From assembly GCF_003086355.1 (NCBI RefSeq), contig NZ_CP031733.1, positions 186,001 to 250,000 on the forward strand: DNA of 64,000 bases. The letters are read 5' to 3'. Shown piece after piece: positions 25,416 to 34,944 of this stretch (position 1 is its first letter; each line of letters begins with the position of its first letter). The stretch is from Streptococcus chenjunshii. Lineage in GTDB: Bacteria; Bacillota; Bacilli; Lactobacillales; Streptococcaceae. The notes below the pieces were generated by a model. That model was not told the origin of the DNA and did not search any database. It saw only the letters and a program-made list of their open reading frames with translations. The position numbers and the translations under genes were made by a program.

Positions 25416-26849
25416 ATGTATACGAAAGAAGATTATGCCAAAGAATGTCAAATCTATAATGACATGCGGAGAATTGTTAATTCAGATTTTAATCGTTTAA
25501 ATTATCATTTGATGGCACCGACTGGATGGCTTAATGACCCAAATGGTCTGGTTGAAAAAAATGGCACTAACCATGTTTATTTTCAATATACTCCATTTGA
25601 TGCTGGTTGGGGGATAAAGTCTTGGGGGCATTATACTACAAAAGATTGGATTACTTATAAAGAAGAAGAACCTTTTGTTTTTGCGGATAATAAACTTGAT
25701 CGTGATGGCGCTTATAGTGGTTCAGCAATTGTTAAAGATGGAATTATTCATTATTTTTACACTGGAAATGTCAAATTATTAGATGGGGATTATGATTACA
25801 TCTTGAATGGACGTGAGCAAAATACCATTCATTTGATGAGTGACGACGGCTTTCATTTTTCTGGTAAAAAACTTGTGCTAGCAAATAGTGATTATCCAGA
25901 TGATATGACTACACATATCAGAGATCCCAAAATTTCAAAAGACGGCGAAAACTATGTAATGGTTTTAGGGGCAAGAAGTGTTGAAGATAAAGGTTGTACT
26001 CTAGTTTATCATTCAACTGATTTGTCGCACTGGCACTATGTGACACGCATACAAACAAGTGAAAAATTTGGGTTTATGTGGGAATGCCCAGATTTATTTA
26101 AACTGGACAATCAACTTGTTCTCTCAGTTTCACCCCAAGGTCTTGAAAAAGAGGAAACTAGATACCAAAACGTTTTTCAGAGTGGCTATTTTTTGGTAGA
26201 TGAGAATCAAGGCGATTACACTGTAGGAAAATTTGAAGAGTTTGATTATGGCTTTGATTTTTATGCAGTGCAGACGTTTGAAGATGAAAGTGGTAGACGG
26301 ATTTTGATGGCTTGGATGGGCTTGCCAATGGAGTCAGAGTACCAAGAAGACCCAACTGTAAAATACCATTGGCGCCATGCCTTGACAATGCCAAGAGAGC
26401 TAGTTTTTAAAAATGGTGCTATTTATCAGAGACCTTTGAAGGACTTTGAAAAGCTAAGAAAGAACGAGTTTCAAAGTCAAATCTCTGAATTTACACAATG
26501 GCAAACAAAAAATTGCTGTTTTGAAATGAACGCCGCATTTAGCAACCCTACAGAAAGTTTTTCTCTTCATTTAAGAGACGACGTTGTTTTGACGTTTGAC
26601 GGCTCACTATTGTCACTAAAAATGGGAGAATCAGGATTTGGACGTACACAGCGAAATATTGTGTTAGATAAAGTTAACCAATTGCAAGTTTTTTCTGATA
26701 TGTCATCGCTAGAAATTTTCATAAATAGTGGTCGTTATACAATGACATCTAGGGTGTTTAGCGACTCATTGCAACAAACAATTACATTTGATTCGAAATC
26801 AGACGGTCAGTTGACTATCTATGATTTGAAAAAGTTTAATATTGAATAA
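25416..26849 (+). CDS. GH32 sucrose-6-phosphate hydrolase / beta-fructosidase
   Basis: A 477-residue intracellular GH32 enzyme (no signal peptide) that should split sucrose-6-phosphate brought in by the EIIBC. The three family motifs are present: WLNDPNG with nucleophile Asp near residue 41, RDP near 170 and ECPD with the acid/base Glu near 223. A C-terminal beta-sandwich domain follows (about 350-475). The pair with EIIBC forms one operon. Confidence 0.92.
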   Translation: MYTKEDYAKECQIYNDMRRIVNSDFNRLNYHLMAPTGWLNDPNGLVEKNGTNHVYFQYTPFDAGWGIKSWGHYTTKDWITYKEEEPFVFADNKLDRDGAYSGSAIVKDGIIHYFYTGNVKLLDGDYDYILNGREQNTIHLMSDDGFHFSGKKLVLANSDYPDDMTTHIRDPKISKDGENYVMVLGARSVEDKGCTLVYHSTDLSHWHYVTRIQTSEKFGFMWECPDLFKLDNQLVLSVSPQGLEKEETRYQNVFQSGYFLVDENQGDYTVGKFEEFDYGFDFYAVQTFEDESGRRILMAWMGLPMESEYQEDPTVKYHWRHALTMPRELVFKNGAIYQRPLKDFEKLRKNEFQSQISEFTQWQTKNCCFEMNAAFSNPTESFSLHLRDDVVLTFDGSLLSLKMGESGFGRTQRNIVLDKVNQLQVFSDMSSLEIFINSGRYTMTSRVFSDSLQQTITFDSKSDGQLTIYDLKKFNIE

Positions 26850-26856
26850 AGAGAAA

Positions 26857-27110
26857 TCCAGCAGAATTTTCTGCTGTTTCAGATTGAAGACAAACTTCAT
26901 TTTGAGGTTTGTCTTTTCGGCTCTATAATTTCTGTAGTGGGTAAAACCACTGAGGAGATTATACTCGGGGAGTCTTTGTGAAACATAAGATTACCTCGCA
27001 AGCTCTTTTAACTCTATTATACTCCTAAAAATACCAAAAAGCCCTTAAAAGTATCATTCTAAGGACTTTGTCTTCAGTCTGAGCAACGGTTTTAATGCCG
27101 TTGCTTTTTG
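26857..27110. other. Intergenic hairpins and possible IS terminus, no gene
   Basis: CAGCAGAA/TTCTGCTG (26859-26876) and AAGACAAAC/GTTTGTCTT with a T run (26887-26917) look like terminators of the sucrose operon. From 26919 the sequence GGCTCTATAATTTCTGTAG followed by AGTGG/CCACT resembles the terminal repeat of ISL3-family elements, but there is no transposase, so this would be a remnant. AGCAACGG/CCGTTGCT (about 27082-27110) is a further hairpin with a T run. Confidence 0.4.
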
Positions 27111-27114
27111 ATTA

Positions 27115-27870
27115 TGTGACTTTCAGTCCGTCACGCTCCGTAAGGTGCGTGACAAATAAACCACCCGCTATGCGGGTGCGCGATGAAGGTTATACCCAAA
27201 AAACTCCAAACGCGCTACAATAAAGGTGTTCAAGCCTAATGTAAAGCGAAAGGAGCAAAATATGGCGCAAAAGGCACATAGTTTATCACATACAAAGTGG
27301 CTGTGTCAATACCACATTGTCTTCACCCCTAAGTATAGACGAAAAATTATCTATAATCAATATCGAAGTAGTCTGGGAGAGATATTCCGACGATTGTGTC
27401 GTTATAAAGGTGTTGAAATTATCGAAGGTCATCTGATGCCAAACCATGTTCACATGTTAGTGAGTATTCCTCCGAGAATAAGTGTATCAAGTTTTATGGG
27501 CTATTTAAAAGGCAAGAGTGCTCTTACGATGTTTGATAAACACGCCCATCTCAAATATAAATTTGGCAACCGGCATTTATGGGCAGAGGGCTATAACGTC
27601 AGTACGGTAGGACTTAATGAAGCCACAATTAAGAAATATATACAAGAACAGGAAAAACATGATATCGCACTTGATAAGTTGAGTGTGAAAGAATAGGAAG
27701 ATCCCTTTAGGGATAATGGCAAGTAGTACGAACGCCTCTTTAAGAGGCTAGTGACGAGTCAAAAGCAGTAAGGCTTGAACAAAGTGAAAGCCAGCGCCTT
27801 TAGGCGCTGGCTGGTAGTGTGGGCTTATAGCCCTTGTTCAAACCATCCGTTTGACGGGTGGTTATGATTA
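27115..27870 (+). mobile_element. IS200/IS605-family insertion sequence, IS200 type (tnpA only)
   Basis: A single Y1 transposase gene is bracketed by subterminal hairpins rather than inverted terminal repeats. Left hairpins are GTCACGC/GCGTGAC (about 27128-27151) and CACCCGC/GCGGGTG (about 27161-27179). Right hairpins are CAGCGCC/GGCGCTG (about 27793-27810) and AACCATCCGT/ACGGGTGGTT (about 27840-27862). This matches single-strand transposition by IS200-like elements. No tnpB is present. Outer ends are approximate. Confidence 0.8.
27262..27696 (+). CDS. IS200-type Y1 HUH transposase TnpA
   Basis: A 144-residue transposase that cuts and joins single-stranded DNA at the element's hairpin ends. 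The HUH motif is His62-Val-His64 (MPNHVHML) and the nucleophile is Tyr126 (KKYIQEQ). Length is normal and the frame is intact, so it may be active. The ATG at 27262 has AAAGGAG upstream; an in-frame reading from 27226 is unlikely. Confidence 0.93.
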   Translation: MAQKAHSLSHTKWLCQYHIVFTPKYRRKIIYNQYRSSLGEIFRRLCRYKGVEIIEGHLMPNHVHMLVSIPPRISVSSFMGYLKGKSALTMFDKHAHLKYKFGNRHLWAEGYNVSTVGLNEATIKKYIQEQEKHDIALDKLSVKE

Positions 27871-27900
27871 AGTTTTTAGGCTATCAAAATCAGGACGCTG

Positions 27901-28022
27901 ACTGACAGTTCACGAGATTACTGAAGAAGGTTTGGTTCTTCAACGCTTGTTTCAGCACTGCCAGAAACTGGGGGCTTATCGGTTATTGATTTTCATTACA
28001 TCTTTTATAGCTGAGTGGATTA
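27901..28022 (+). pseudogene. Possible gene remnant next to the IS
   Basis: One plus-strand frame stays open for about 40 codons (TVHEITEEGLVLQRLFQHC and on) up to a TAG at the end, but it has no start codon and is preceded by a stop. It could be the tail of a gene disrupted near the IS, or chance. I do not recognise the protein. Apart from this, 27871-28019 holds nothing identifiable. Confidence 0.25.
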
Positions 28023-29219
28023 ATTAGCGTTGGAAAAACCGCTGAATCCTTCCGGCTTTCCGGTATTTAGATGCTGGATGGATTCAATGTTAGGAATAGG
28101 CGGCAAGCCAAAGGAGCCTTCGGATGTAAAGGCTTGCAGGAGTCCCGGGGTCCAATGGGCTTTTTCCAGCTGTTCAGGACTAATCTCATGGACAATGCTC
28201 TCCCCCTGTCCTCGGTCAATTTTATAACCGAACTGCGGGTCAACAATAGTCCCGCGGCCGACCGCGATAAGATCTGTATAATGCTCGACGGCATCACGTG
28301 CAGCGTCTTCACTGAAGACACCGCCCACTACAATAAGTTTGGTCTGTACATCCAATATTTCTTTAAAATAGTCAGCGAAAGTCCGATCTGCTCCCTGTGG
28401 TTTGGAGGCATAGCCTGTCCAAAGCGAGAGATGAATATAGTCTAATTCATGTTTAATGACTTCTTTGATTAATTCAAGAGCTTCCTTATAGGTATAGCCG
28501 ACAGCTTCACCATGGATTTCTTCAGGGCTGATACGATAGCCAATGATAAAATCTTTTGGTGCATATTGAGCAACAACACGTTTAACTTCTTTTACAACTG
28601 CCAGAGGAAAGGCCATGCGCTTGGCGAGAGAACCGCCCCATTGGTCTGTCCGCTGATTAGAAATCTTGGAAAAGAACTGCTGAATACCATAATGATTAGC
28701 ACCGTGAATCTCAACACCATCAAACCCAGCATCGATAGCCCGTTTGGTAGCCCGGCCGAAATCTTGGATAATCTCCTCAATTTCTTCATTTGTCATTTCA
28801 CGGACTGGATAAGACAAAAAAGAATAATCAATAGCAGAGGGAGCCAGAACCTCTTTGCCTTTGGCAGCCCGCCCCATAGCCTCACGTCCGCCATGATGAA
28901 TCTGCAGAATAGCCTTGCTGCCATCCTTCTTTAATGCTTCAGCAATCGCTTTAATAGACTCAAAATGGTCATCATCATAAATACCCAGCTGTTCGGGAAC
29001 ACCTGCTGGCGTACAGGGGCCTCCGCTTTCGCTGACATAATGATATTCTGCAATCAGCAGTCCGCCAGCTTGGGAGCGTGCCCGATAATATTCTAAAGTA
29101 GCAGGCGAGGCAAAACCACCCGGTTCACCAGAAAAAGTCAGCATTGGCGGCAGGACAATACGATTATGTACTTGTGCCCCATGACGAAAACTTACGGTAT
29201 CTGTTAATCTGTTTACCAT
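28020..29219 (-). CDS. Old yellow enzyme-family NADH:flavin oxidoreductase
   Basis: A 399-residue FMN-dependent TIM-barrel enzyme. Family motifs include the N-terminal NRIVLPPM, QIHHGGREA (FMN/substrate contacts), GFDGVEIHGANHYGIQQF and the C-terminal phosphate-binding VGRGTIVDPQF. The physiological substrate is unknown; relatives reduce activated alkenes. Its ATG has AGGAGGAATTTG upstream on the minus strand. Confidence 0.92.
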   Translation of the reverse strand: MVNRLTDTVSFRHGAQVHNRIVLPPMLTFSGEPGGFASPATLEYYRARSQAGGLLIAEYHYVSESGGPCTPAGVPEQLGIYDDDHFESIKAIAEALKKDGSKAILQIHHGGREAMGRAAKGKEVLAPSAIDYSFLSYPVREMTNEEIEEIIQDFGRATKRAIDAGFDGVEIHGANHYGIQQFFSKISNQRTDQWGGSLAKRMAFPLAVVKEVKRVVAQYAPKDFIIGYRISPEEIHGEAVGYTYKEALELIKEVIKHELDYIHLSLWTGYASKPQGADRTFADYFKEILDVQTKLIVVGGVFSEDAARDAVEHYTDLIAVGRGTIVDPQFGYKIDRGQGESIVHEISPEQLEKAHWTPGLLQAFTSEGSFGLPPIPNIESIQHLNTGKPEGFSGFSNAN

Positions 29220-29232
29220 CTCAAATTCCTCC

Positions 29233-29480
29233 TTTCACCAAGATACAAAGGCCGTTAAAAGCTCACAGCAAAAATAGGAAAACTGACGCAGAAACTTTAG
29301 TTTTTAGGAAGTTTTATCTTTTTTGCAAAGAGCTTAGGCCGTGTTCAATTTCACCAAGATACAAAGGCCGTTAAGAACGCAAAGAGAAAATAGGCGTCCG
29401 ACCGCTGAGTCACTAAAGACTCAAGAGAGGGCAATCTTTTTCTCACAGCGTTTAGAGCGTGCTCGACCTTGCAGTTGTTC
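29233..29480. repeat. Tandem copies of a dispersed intergenic repeat
   Basis: Two copies of a 26-base sequence containing CAAGATACAAAGGCCGTTAA start at 29233 and 29349. Each is followed by a related but diverged tail (AAAATAGG, then CTTTAG or CTAAAG, then ATCTTTTT, ending TTAG-CGTG), giving a unit of about 116 bases. Degenerate copies occur near 18716 and 18892. This fills most of the 354-base gap upstream of the oxidoreductase; no gene is seen in it. Confidence 0.65.
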
Positions 29481-29573
29481 GTTTTAAAAGTAACCCCCAA
29501 ACAAAAATTTTTTCCATTAGGTCAGTGCTTAATATAGTTCTGTAATCGTTTACATCTTTATTGTAACACTCTG

Positions 29574-30242
29574 CTAAGCTTTTGCAAGAAAAAATCGGCT
29601 TTCTGCACTGCAGAAAGCCGATAACTGATTGATATTGGCGGCAAACGAATTTTGAATTCCCCGTGGTTTAATTATCTTGCCAACGGTCTGTATAGCCGGT
29701 TTTATTTGTTGGAAAACCGTCTGGGGCTCAGCCTTGCTGGCGGATAAAGAAATAAATATTAAAGGGGAAGGGGTGCCAGACTCACTTGCAGTCATCGATT
29801 GATTGATTTTGGACATGCGTTTTTGCAGCCAGTTCATCTTTGCCAAATATGGCTCATCTTCTTTCAATACAAGAGAGATAAAAAGGTTGTTCGAATAGTC
29901 CGTCAGCTGTACCTCAGCAATATCCTCCCAAGGAATAAAACCGATAGCGCTTAAGCTGCTGTAATCGCTAATTCCTTCTTGATTAACCAGTAAAAGCGGT
30001 CTTGAATCAAACAGAAATTTTAAATACCTAAAGGCAGCTGCACCAGATAAGAGACTGATTAGAATTCCTGCAATTTTAATCAAGGCAGAGGAACCTAAGA
30101 AAACAACACGCGCAAAAGCGCTACTGCTGATCTGGTCTGTATAAAAAAGCATAAAGAGCCCTGCTGCTGAAAAGGCTAAAGAAATGAAGAGATAAAAAAC
30201 AAGTTTGTTTTTTTGAGAGTAAATAATAATCGAATCGGTCAT
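29574..30242 (-). CDS. STM3941-like membrane protein
   Basis: A 222-residue protein with two N-terminal membrane segments (about 15-32 and 48-70) and a cytoplasmic PH-like domain containing LLLVNQEGISDYSSLSAIGF and IPWEDIAEV, the pattern of the STM3941 family. Function unknown. Its upstream gap (30243-30519 lies on the nrdI side) holds only AT-rich sequence. Confidence 0.72.
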   Translation of the reverse strand: MTDSIIIYSQKNKLVFYLFISLAFSAAGLFMLFYTDQISSSAFARVVFLGSSALIKIAGILISLLSGAAAFRYLKFLFDSRPLLLVNQEGISDYSSLSAIGFIPWEDIAEVQLTDYSNNLFISLVLKEDEPYLAKMNWLQKRMSKINQSMTASESGTPSPLIFISLSASKAEPQTVFQQIKPAIQTVGKIIKPRGIQNSFAANINQLSAFCSAESRFFLAKA

Positions 30243-30519
30243 ATGGCTGTAAAACCTCGTGTTTTTGACTGTAAAAGTTACTGAGTATATTTATACTACA
30301 GTTTTTTCTTTTCAGAATGATTATGGGTTTCTAACAGTCGGTTTTCAATAATTGAATCAGTCTTTTTTCTATGACCTACCAGCTGCCTTACTGTGTTTAA
30401 GGTAGAAAAACAGAAGATCAGCCGCAGCATTCATAAATAAAGAGACATTTTTTCTGAACTTTAAGACTTAGGCTATCTGCAGCCGTTTATTCGGCAATTC
30501 CGCTGGAACAGTACACTAT

Positions 30520-30975
30520 TTAGCCGGTGAATGCATCCAAAGTCTGTAGGATTTTTTCAGCAATACGTTCGATATCCCTGCTTGTTCCCCGCAGTTCAAA
30601 CTCATCCAGAACAGGAAAACCAAAACGCTTGGCATATTGTTTGGCTGTCAGGCAAAACTGGTTGTTAAAGTTACGGTTGCCCGAACCGATGATACCAAAA
30701 CAGTGCTGATAATTATTATGAGCGGCTATAAAATCTCCTAGAGGTGTTGTCAGGATTTCCTGATCGCCGTTGTCTAAACCGTTTCCGCCTTCGAGGTAAG
30801 TAGGAAGGACGGCGACAAAAGGTTCAGACAGGGAAAAGGTCTCATGCCGGAGATCTTTGATGTTGATCAGGCGTGGAGACAGGCCGTAGTTAGCATTAAG
30901 ATAGTCACTCAGGCGCGTTACAAAACTATGGGTGTTACCGCTGAGGCTGATATAGACAATGGTTAATGACGACAT
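30520..30975 (-). CDS. nrdI: NrdI flavodoxin-like ribonucleotide reductase accessory protein
   Basis: A 151-residue flavoprotein that supplies the oxidant for assembling the dimanganese-tyrosyl cofactor of class Ib ribonucleotide reductase. It shows the [12 protein letters not shown] phosphate-binding loop and [13 protein letters not shown] flavin loop. I start at the ATG at 30975, with AAGGAG five bases upstream; an extension to 31041 would run through the promoter. Two NrdR boxes lie upstream. No nrdE, nrdF or nrdH is adjacent. Confidence 0.93.
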   Translation of the reverse strand: MSSLTIVYISLSGNTHSFVTRLSDYLNANYGLSPRLINIKDLRHETFSLSEPFVAVLPTYLEGGNGLDNGDQEILTTPLGDFIAAHNNYQHCFGIIGSGNRNFNNQFCLTAKQYAKRFGFPVLDEFELRGTSRDIERIAEKILQTLDAFTG

Positions 30976-30987
30976 AAGAGCTCCTTG

Positions 30988-31034
30988 TACTATATATTGT
31001 GATAATATATCAAGTTTAACACAATATATAGTGA
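30988..31034 (-). promoter_or_regulatory. Pair of NrdR boxes upstream of nrdI
   Basis: Two 16-bp sites match the NrdR consensus ACACWATATATWGTGT closely: ACACAATATATAGTGA at 31019-31034 and, on the other strand, ATCACAATATATAGTA at 30988-31003. Their centres are 31 bp apart, the spacing usual for tandem NrdR boxes, so both lie on one face of the helix. NrdR represses ribonucleotide reductase genes when dATP is high. Confidence 0.88.
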
Positions 31035-31176
31035 TAGACAAGTTTTGATGAAGCAGCTGTTTTGAGCATAGAGTAAGGCCATTTTCTTAAAGAAGGCATT
31101 CATAAAAACTTTTTTGTTTTTAAGCTGAAAAGTGTTAAAATAAGTATAAGGTATATACTATAAATAAGAGGTCTCT

Positions 31177-33399
31177 ATGGCTAAAGAAGTAAAGTTAAGC
31201 GGAGAAGAGGTTGTTGCTCTTGTCAGACAGTATATGAATGATGCAGATGTTGCCTTTGTCCAAAAAGCTTTGGACTATGCGACAGCTGCACATTTTTATC
31301 AAGCCAGAAAATCCGGCGAACCCTATATTGTTCACCCTATTCAGGTTGCTGGTATTTTAGCAGAACTTCATTTGGATGCTGTAACAGTTGCCTGCGGCTT
31401 TCTGCATGATGTTGTTGAGGATACGGATATCACCTTAGAAAATATTGAATTTGATTTTGGCAAGGATGTCCGGGATATTGTGGATGGTGTGACGAAGCTG
31501 GGGAAAGTGGAGTATAAATCGCATGAAGAGCAGCTGGCTGAGAATCACCGCAAAATGCTGATGGCTATGTCAAAAGATATTCGTGTGATTCTGGTCAAAC
31601 TGGCTGACCGTCTGCACAATATGAGGACCTTAAGGCATCTGCGCAAGGATAAGCAGGAGCGGATTTCGCGTGAAACAATGGAAATCTATGCACCTTTGGC
31701 GCACCGTTTGGGGATCAGCCGCATCAAATGGGAACTGGAAGATTTAGCCTTCCGCTATCTCAACGAGGTGGAATTCTACAAAATTTCCCATCTGATGAAT
31801 GAAAAGCGGCGGGAGCGCGAAGCGCTGGTTGATGAAATTGTGGCTAAAATCAAAGATTATACTGCTGAGCAGGGGCTTTACGGTGATATTTACGGCAGAC
31901 CCAAGCATATTTATTCCATTTACCGCAAAATGCGGGATAAGAAAAAACGTTTTGATCAGATTTATGACCTGATTGCCATTCGCTGTATCATGGAAACACC
32001 CAGTGATGTTTATGCCATGGTCGGCTATATTCATGAGCTCTGGCGTCCAATGCCGGGCCGTTTTAAAGATTATATTGCTGCTCCCAAAGCCAACGGCTAC
32101 CAGTCCATTCATACCACAGTTTACGGTCCTAAAGGGCCGATTGAAATCCAGATTCGAACGAAAGAAATGCATGAAGTAGCAGAGTATGGGGTCGCTGCCC
32201 ACTGGGCTTACAAAAAAGGAGTTAAAGGGAAGGTCAGTCAGTCTGAGCAGGCTTTGGGGATGAACTGGATTAAAGAACTGGTTGAACTTCAGGATGCTTC
32301 TAATGGCGATGCTAAAGAGTTTGTAGATTCCGTCAAAGAAGATATCTTTACCGAACGCATCTATGTCTTTACACCGACAGGTGCAGTCAAAGAACTTCCA
32401 AAAGACTCCGGACCTATCGATTTTGCCTATGCTATCCATACGCAGGTGGGTGAAAAAGCAACCGGAGCTAAGGTTAACGGCAGAATGGTTCCTTTAACGG
32501 CTAAACTTAAGACCGGTGATGTGGTCGAAATTGTGACCAATCCTAATTCTTTTGGACCAAGCCGCGACTGGATCAAGATTGTTAAAACGAATAAGGCCAG
32601 AAATAAGATTCGTCAGTTTTTTAAGAACCAAGATAAGGAAATGTCCATAAACAAGGGCCGCGAAATACTGGTGGATTATTTCCAAGAACAGGGCTATGTC
32701 GCCAACAAATACTTGGATAAAAAGCATATTGAAGAGATTCTGCCGCGTATCAGCGCCCGCAGCGAAGAAGCTCTCTATGCGGCAGTCGGCTTTGGCGATA
32801 TCAGTCCGGTCAGTGTCTTTAATAAATTAACAGAAAAAGAGCGCCGGGAAGAAGAGCGGGCTAAAGCCAAGGCCGAAGCTGACGAACTCATTAACGGCGG
32901 TGAGGTTAAAACCGAGAAAAAAGAAGTCCTGAAAGTAAAAAGTGAAGACGGGGTCATTATTCAGGGAGCTTCAGGACTGCTGATGCGGATTGCCAAATGT
33001 TGCAATCCCGTTCCCGGGGATAAGATTGAAGGTTACATCACTAAAGGCCGCGGGGTCGCTATCCACCGGGCTGACTGCCATAATATCAAAAGTCAGGCTG
33101 GCTATGAGCAGCGGCTGATCGATGTTGAATGGGATGATGAGAGTTACAGCAACAAGGACTATTTGGCCGAAATCGATATTTACGGCCTAAATCGGAGCGG
33201 CCTGCTCAACGACATCCTGCAGATTTTGTCCAATACCAGTAAAAACATCTCTACTGTCAATGCTCAGCCGACCAAGGATCGAAAGTTTGCCAATATCCAC
33301 ATTACCTTCGGCATTCCTAATTTAGCCACGCTGACGACGGTAGTTGATAAAATTAAAGTAGTTCCGGATGTCTATTCAGTAAAACGAACAAACGGGTAA
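31177..33399 (+). CDS. relA: Bifunctional (p)ppGpp synthetase/hydrolase (Rel/RSH)
   Basis: A 740-residue stringent-response enzyme. Domains in order: HD hydrolase (about 45-150, with HDVVEDT), synthetase (about 225-350, with [13 protein letters not shown] and DLIAIRCI), TGS (about 395-455), a zinc-finger/helical region with [10 protein letters not shown], and a C-terminal ACT domain. Both catalytic halves look intact, as in the long streptococcal Rel. It is followed six bases later by dtd. Confidence 0.97.
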   Translation: MAKEVKLSGEEVVALVRQYMNDADVAFVQKALDYATAAHFYQARKSGEPYIVHPIQVAGILAELHLDAVTVACGFLHDVVEDTDITLENIEFDFGKDVRDIVDGVTKLGKVEYKSHEEQLAENHRKMLMAMSKDIRVILVKLADRLHNMRTLRHLRKDKQERISRETMEIYAPLAHRLGISRIKWELEDLAFRYLNEVEFYKISHLMNEKRREREALVDEIVAKIKDYTAEQGLYGDIYGRPKHIYSIYRKMRDKKKRFDQIYDLIAIRCIMETPSDVYAMVGYIHELWRPMPGRFKDYIAAPKANGYQSIHTTVYGPKGPIEIQIRTKEMHEVAEYGVAAHWAYKKGVKGKVSQSEQALGMNWIKELVELQDASNGDAKEFVDSVKEDIFTERIYVFTPTGAVKELPKDSGPIDFAYAIHTQVGEKATGAKVNGRMVPLTAKLKTGDVVEIVTNPNSFGPSRDWIKIVKTNKARNKIRQFFKNQDKEMSINKGREILVDYFQEQGYVANKYLDKKHIEEILPRISARSEEALYAAVGFGDISPVSVFNKLTEKERREEERAKAKAEADELINGGEVKTEKKEVLKVKSEDGVIIQGASGLLMRIAKCCNPVPGDKIEGYITKGRGVAIHRADCHNIKSQAGYEQRLIDVEWDDESYSNKDYLAEIDIYGLNRSGLLNDILQILSNTSKNISTVNAQPTKDRKFANIHITFGIPNLATLTTVVDKIKVVPDVYSVKRTNG

Positions 33400-33404
33400 G
33401 AAAA

Positions 33405-33848
33405 ATGAAAATAGTTATTCAGCGTGTCAGCAGCGCCAGCCTTTCTATCGAAGGCCGCCAAACTGCCGTCATTAAGCGAGGCCTCCTCTTATTGGTGGGG
33501 CTTGCCCCTGATGACAGTCAGGCCGACCTTGATTATGCGGTTCGCAAAATTGTTCAGATGCGGATTTTTGCTGATGATAAGGGTAAGATGAATCTATCAG
33601 TCCAAGATATAAATGGGGAAATCCTTTCCGTTTCCCAGTTTACCCTGTTTGCCAGCACCAAAAAAGGCAATCGGCCCGCTTTCACGGAAGCCGCTCCGCC
33701 TCATCTGGCTGAACAGCTTTATCGAACTTTTAATCAGATGCTGCAGCAACATGCCCCAGTTCAAACCGGCCTGTTTGGAGCAGATATGCAGATTACCCTG
33801 GCTAATGACGGTCCTGTAACCATTATTTTAGATACTAAAAACCGCTGA
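33405..33848 (+). CDS. dtd: D-aminoacyl-tRNA deacylase
   Basis: A 147-residue enzyme that removes D-amino acids from mischarged tRNA. Diagnostic motifs are SVSQFTLFA and the [12 protein letters not shown] segment; length is typical. It is co-transcribed with rel, a common Firmicute arrangement. Its stop codon lies inside a terminator hairpin. Confidence 0.96.
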   Translation: MKIVIQRVSSASLSIEGRQTAVIKRGLLLLVGLAPDDSQADLDYAVRKIVQMRIFADDKGKMNLSVQDINGEILSVSQFTLFASTKKGNRPAFTEAAPPHLAEQLYRTFNQMLQQHAPVQTGLFGADMQITLANDGPVTIILDTKNR

Positions 33849-33863
33849 ATTCCAGCGGTTTTT
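33837..33863 (+). terminator. rel-dtd operon terminator
   Basis: AAAACCGCTG and CAGCGGTTTT form a perfect ten-base stem around AATTC, ending in T. It includes the dtd stop codon. Confidence 0.88.
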
Positions 33864-33870
33864 CTAGTAA

Positions 33871-33916
33871 AATAATACTGTAGTAAAACTATTTTACAAA
33901 ACATAATAATACTGTA
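33871..33916. promoter_or_regulatory. Direct repeats upstream of rgg
   Basis: AATAATACTGTA occurs at 33871-33882 and again at 33905-33916, 34 bases apart, in the otherwise featureless AT-rich leader of rgg. Placement suggests an autoregulatory binding site. Confidence 0.45.
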
Positions 33917-33994
33917 AAATAATATTATTTTTTTTGCAAATGAATTGTGTTAAACTCTTAACGGTTGACAAATGAATGTTTTCAGGGAGGATTT

Positions 33995-34864
33995 ATGAAT
34001 GAGAAGAAGTCGATAGAGCTAGGAGAGCTCTATAAGGAACTGCGTATGGCCAGAGGTCTGCGTTTAAAGGATATTGCTCAGGATAATTTATCGATACCCC
34101 AGCTGTCCAGATTTGAAAACGGACAGACCATGCTGGCAGCTGATAAGCTGCTTCTGGCGATTTCGGCAATTCATATGAGTTTTGCGGAATTCGGCCATGC
34201 TGTCAATAACTATGAAACGACAGATTTTTTCAAAATGGGCAGTCGGATCATGAATCTGCACCAAGATCAGGATATTGAAGGATTAAAGCAGCTTTTGGAG
34301 GATTACAAGGATTATGAAACCTATGATGTATACAACCGTTTGAATCTTCTGGTCATTAAGGACAGCATCCATTCACTGGATAATTCCTACACTATTGAAA
34401 AAGAAGAGGTAGAATTTTTAACTCAGTATCTCTACAGTATTGAAGAATGGACAGAATATGAACTCTATATTTTTGGCAATACTATGAGTTTTCTGTCTAA
34501 CGAAGATTTAATTTTTTTAGCTAAAGCTTTTGTAGAGCGTGATAAATTTTACCACTCCATTCCTAGCCACGATAGCACTGCCAAGTTAACCCTTTTAAAC
34601 ATCATTGCGGAGCTAATCGAGAGGAATGCCTTTTACTATGTTTCTCATTTTACAAATATTTTGGAGAGTCTCATCACTTATCAGGATATGTTTATTATAA
34701 CAACCATCAATTTTTTTAAACTGATAGTAAACTATATAAAAGGAGAACAAAAAAACAAACAAAAAATAAGAGACTATCTATTAGCTCTTGAAACACTGGG
34801 GAATACGCAACTAGCAGATTTTTTTGCTACCAAGTTTCGGCATTATACCAAAGTCATACTCTGA
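33995..34864 (+). CDS. Rgg-family transcriptional regulator
   Basis: A 289-residue cytoplasmic regulator with an Xre-type helix-turn-helix at about 8-62 (LGELYKELRMARGLRLKDIA, then SIPQLSRFENGQ) and a C-terminal TPR-like helical domain that in this family binds short hydrophobic peptides imported by Opp. The ATG at 33995 has GGGAGG five bases upstream. It converges with a 15-codon peptide gene and lies directly ahead of the biosynthetic cluster, so it is the likely switch for that cluster. The peptide link is inferred from context. Confidence 0.9.
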   Translation: MNEKKSIELGELYKELRMARGLRLKDIAQDNLSIPQLSRFENGQTMLAADKLLLAISAIHMSFAEFGHAVNNYETTDFFKMGSRIMNLHQDQDIEGLKQLLEDYKDYETYDVYNRLNLLVIKDSIHSLDNSYTIEKEEVEFLTQYLYSIEEWTEYELYIFGNTMSFLSNEDLIFLAKAFVERDKFYHSIPSHDSTAKLTLLNIIAELIERNAFYYVSHFTNILESLITYQDMFIITTINFFKLIVNYIKGEQKNKQKIRDYLLALETLGNTQLADFFATKFRHYTKVIL

Positions 34865-34878
34865 TTTTTATAGTTTAC

Positions 34879-34916
34879 AAAAAAGCAAGCAGACTGCAAC
34901 TGTTTGCTTTTTTTAG
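34879..34916. terminator. Bidirectional terminator shared by rgg and the peptide gene
   Basis: GCAAGCAG (34885-34892) pairs with CTGTTTGC (34900-34907), with one G-T pair. An A tract stands on the left and a T tract on the right, so the hairpin can end both rightward rgg transcripts and leftward peptide transcripts. Confidence 0.85.
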
Positions 34917-34944
34917 GTCCAAAAATGAAGAAAAGAAAAGTTTA

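Noticed and set aside
28071..28934. Plus-strand open frames opposite the oxidoreductase
   Set aside because: They mirror a clear OYE-family gene on the minus strand and have no homology-like features.
31744..32439. Long minus-strand open frame inside rel
   Set aside because: It is antisense to a highly conserved enzyme and has no start context; a shadow of rel codon usage.
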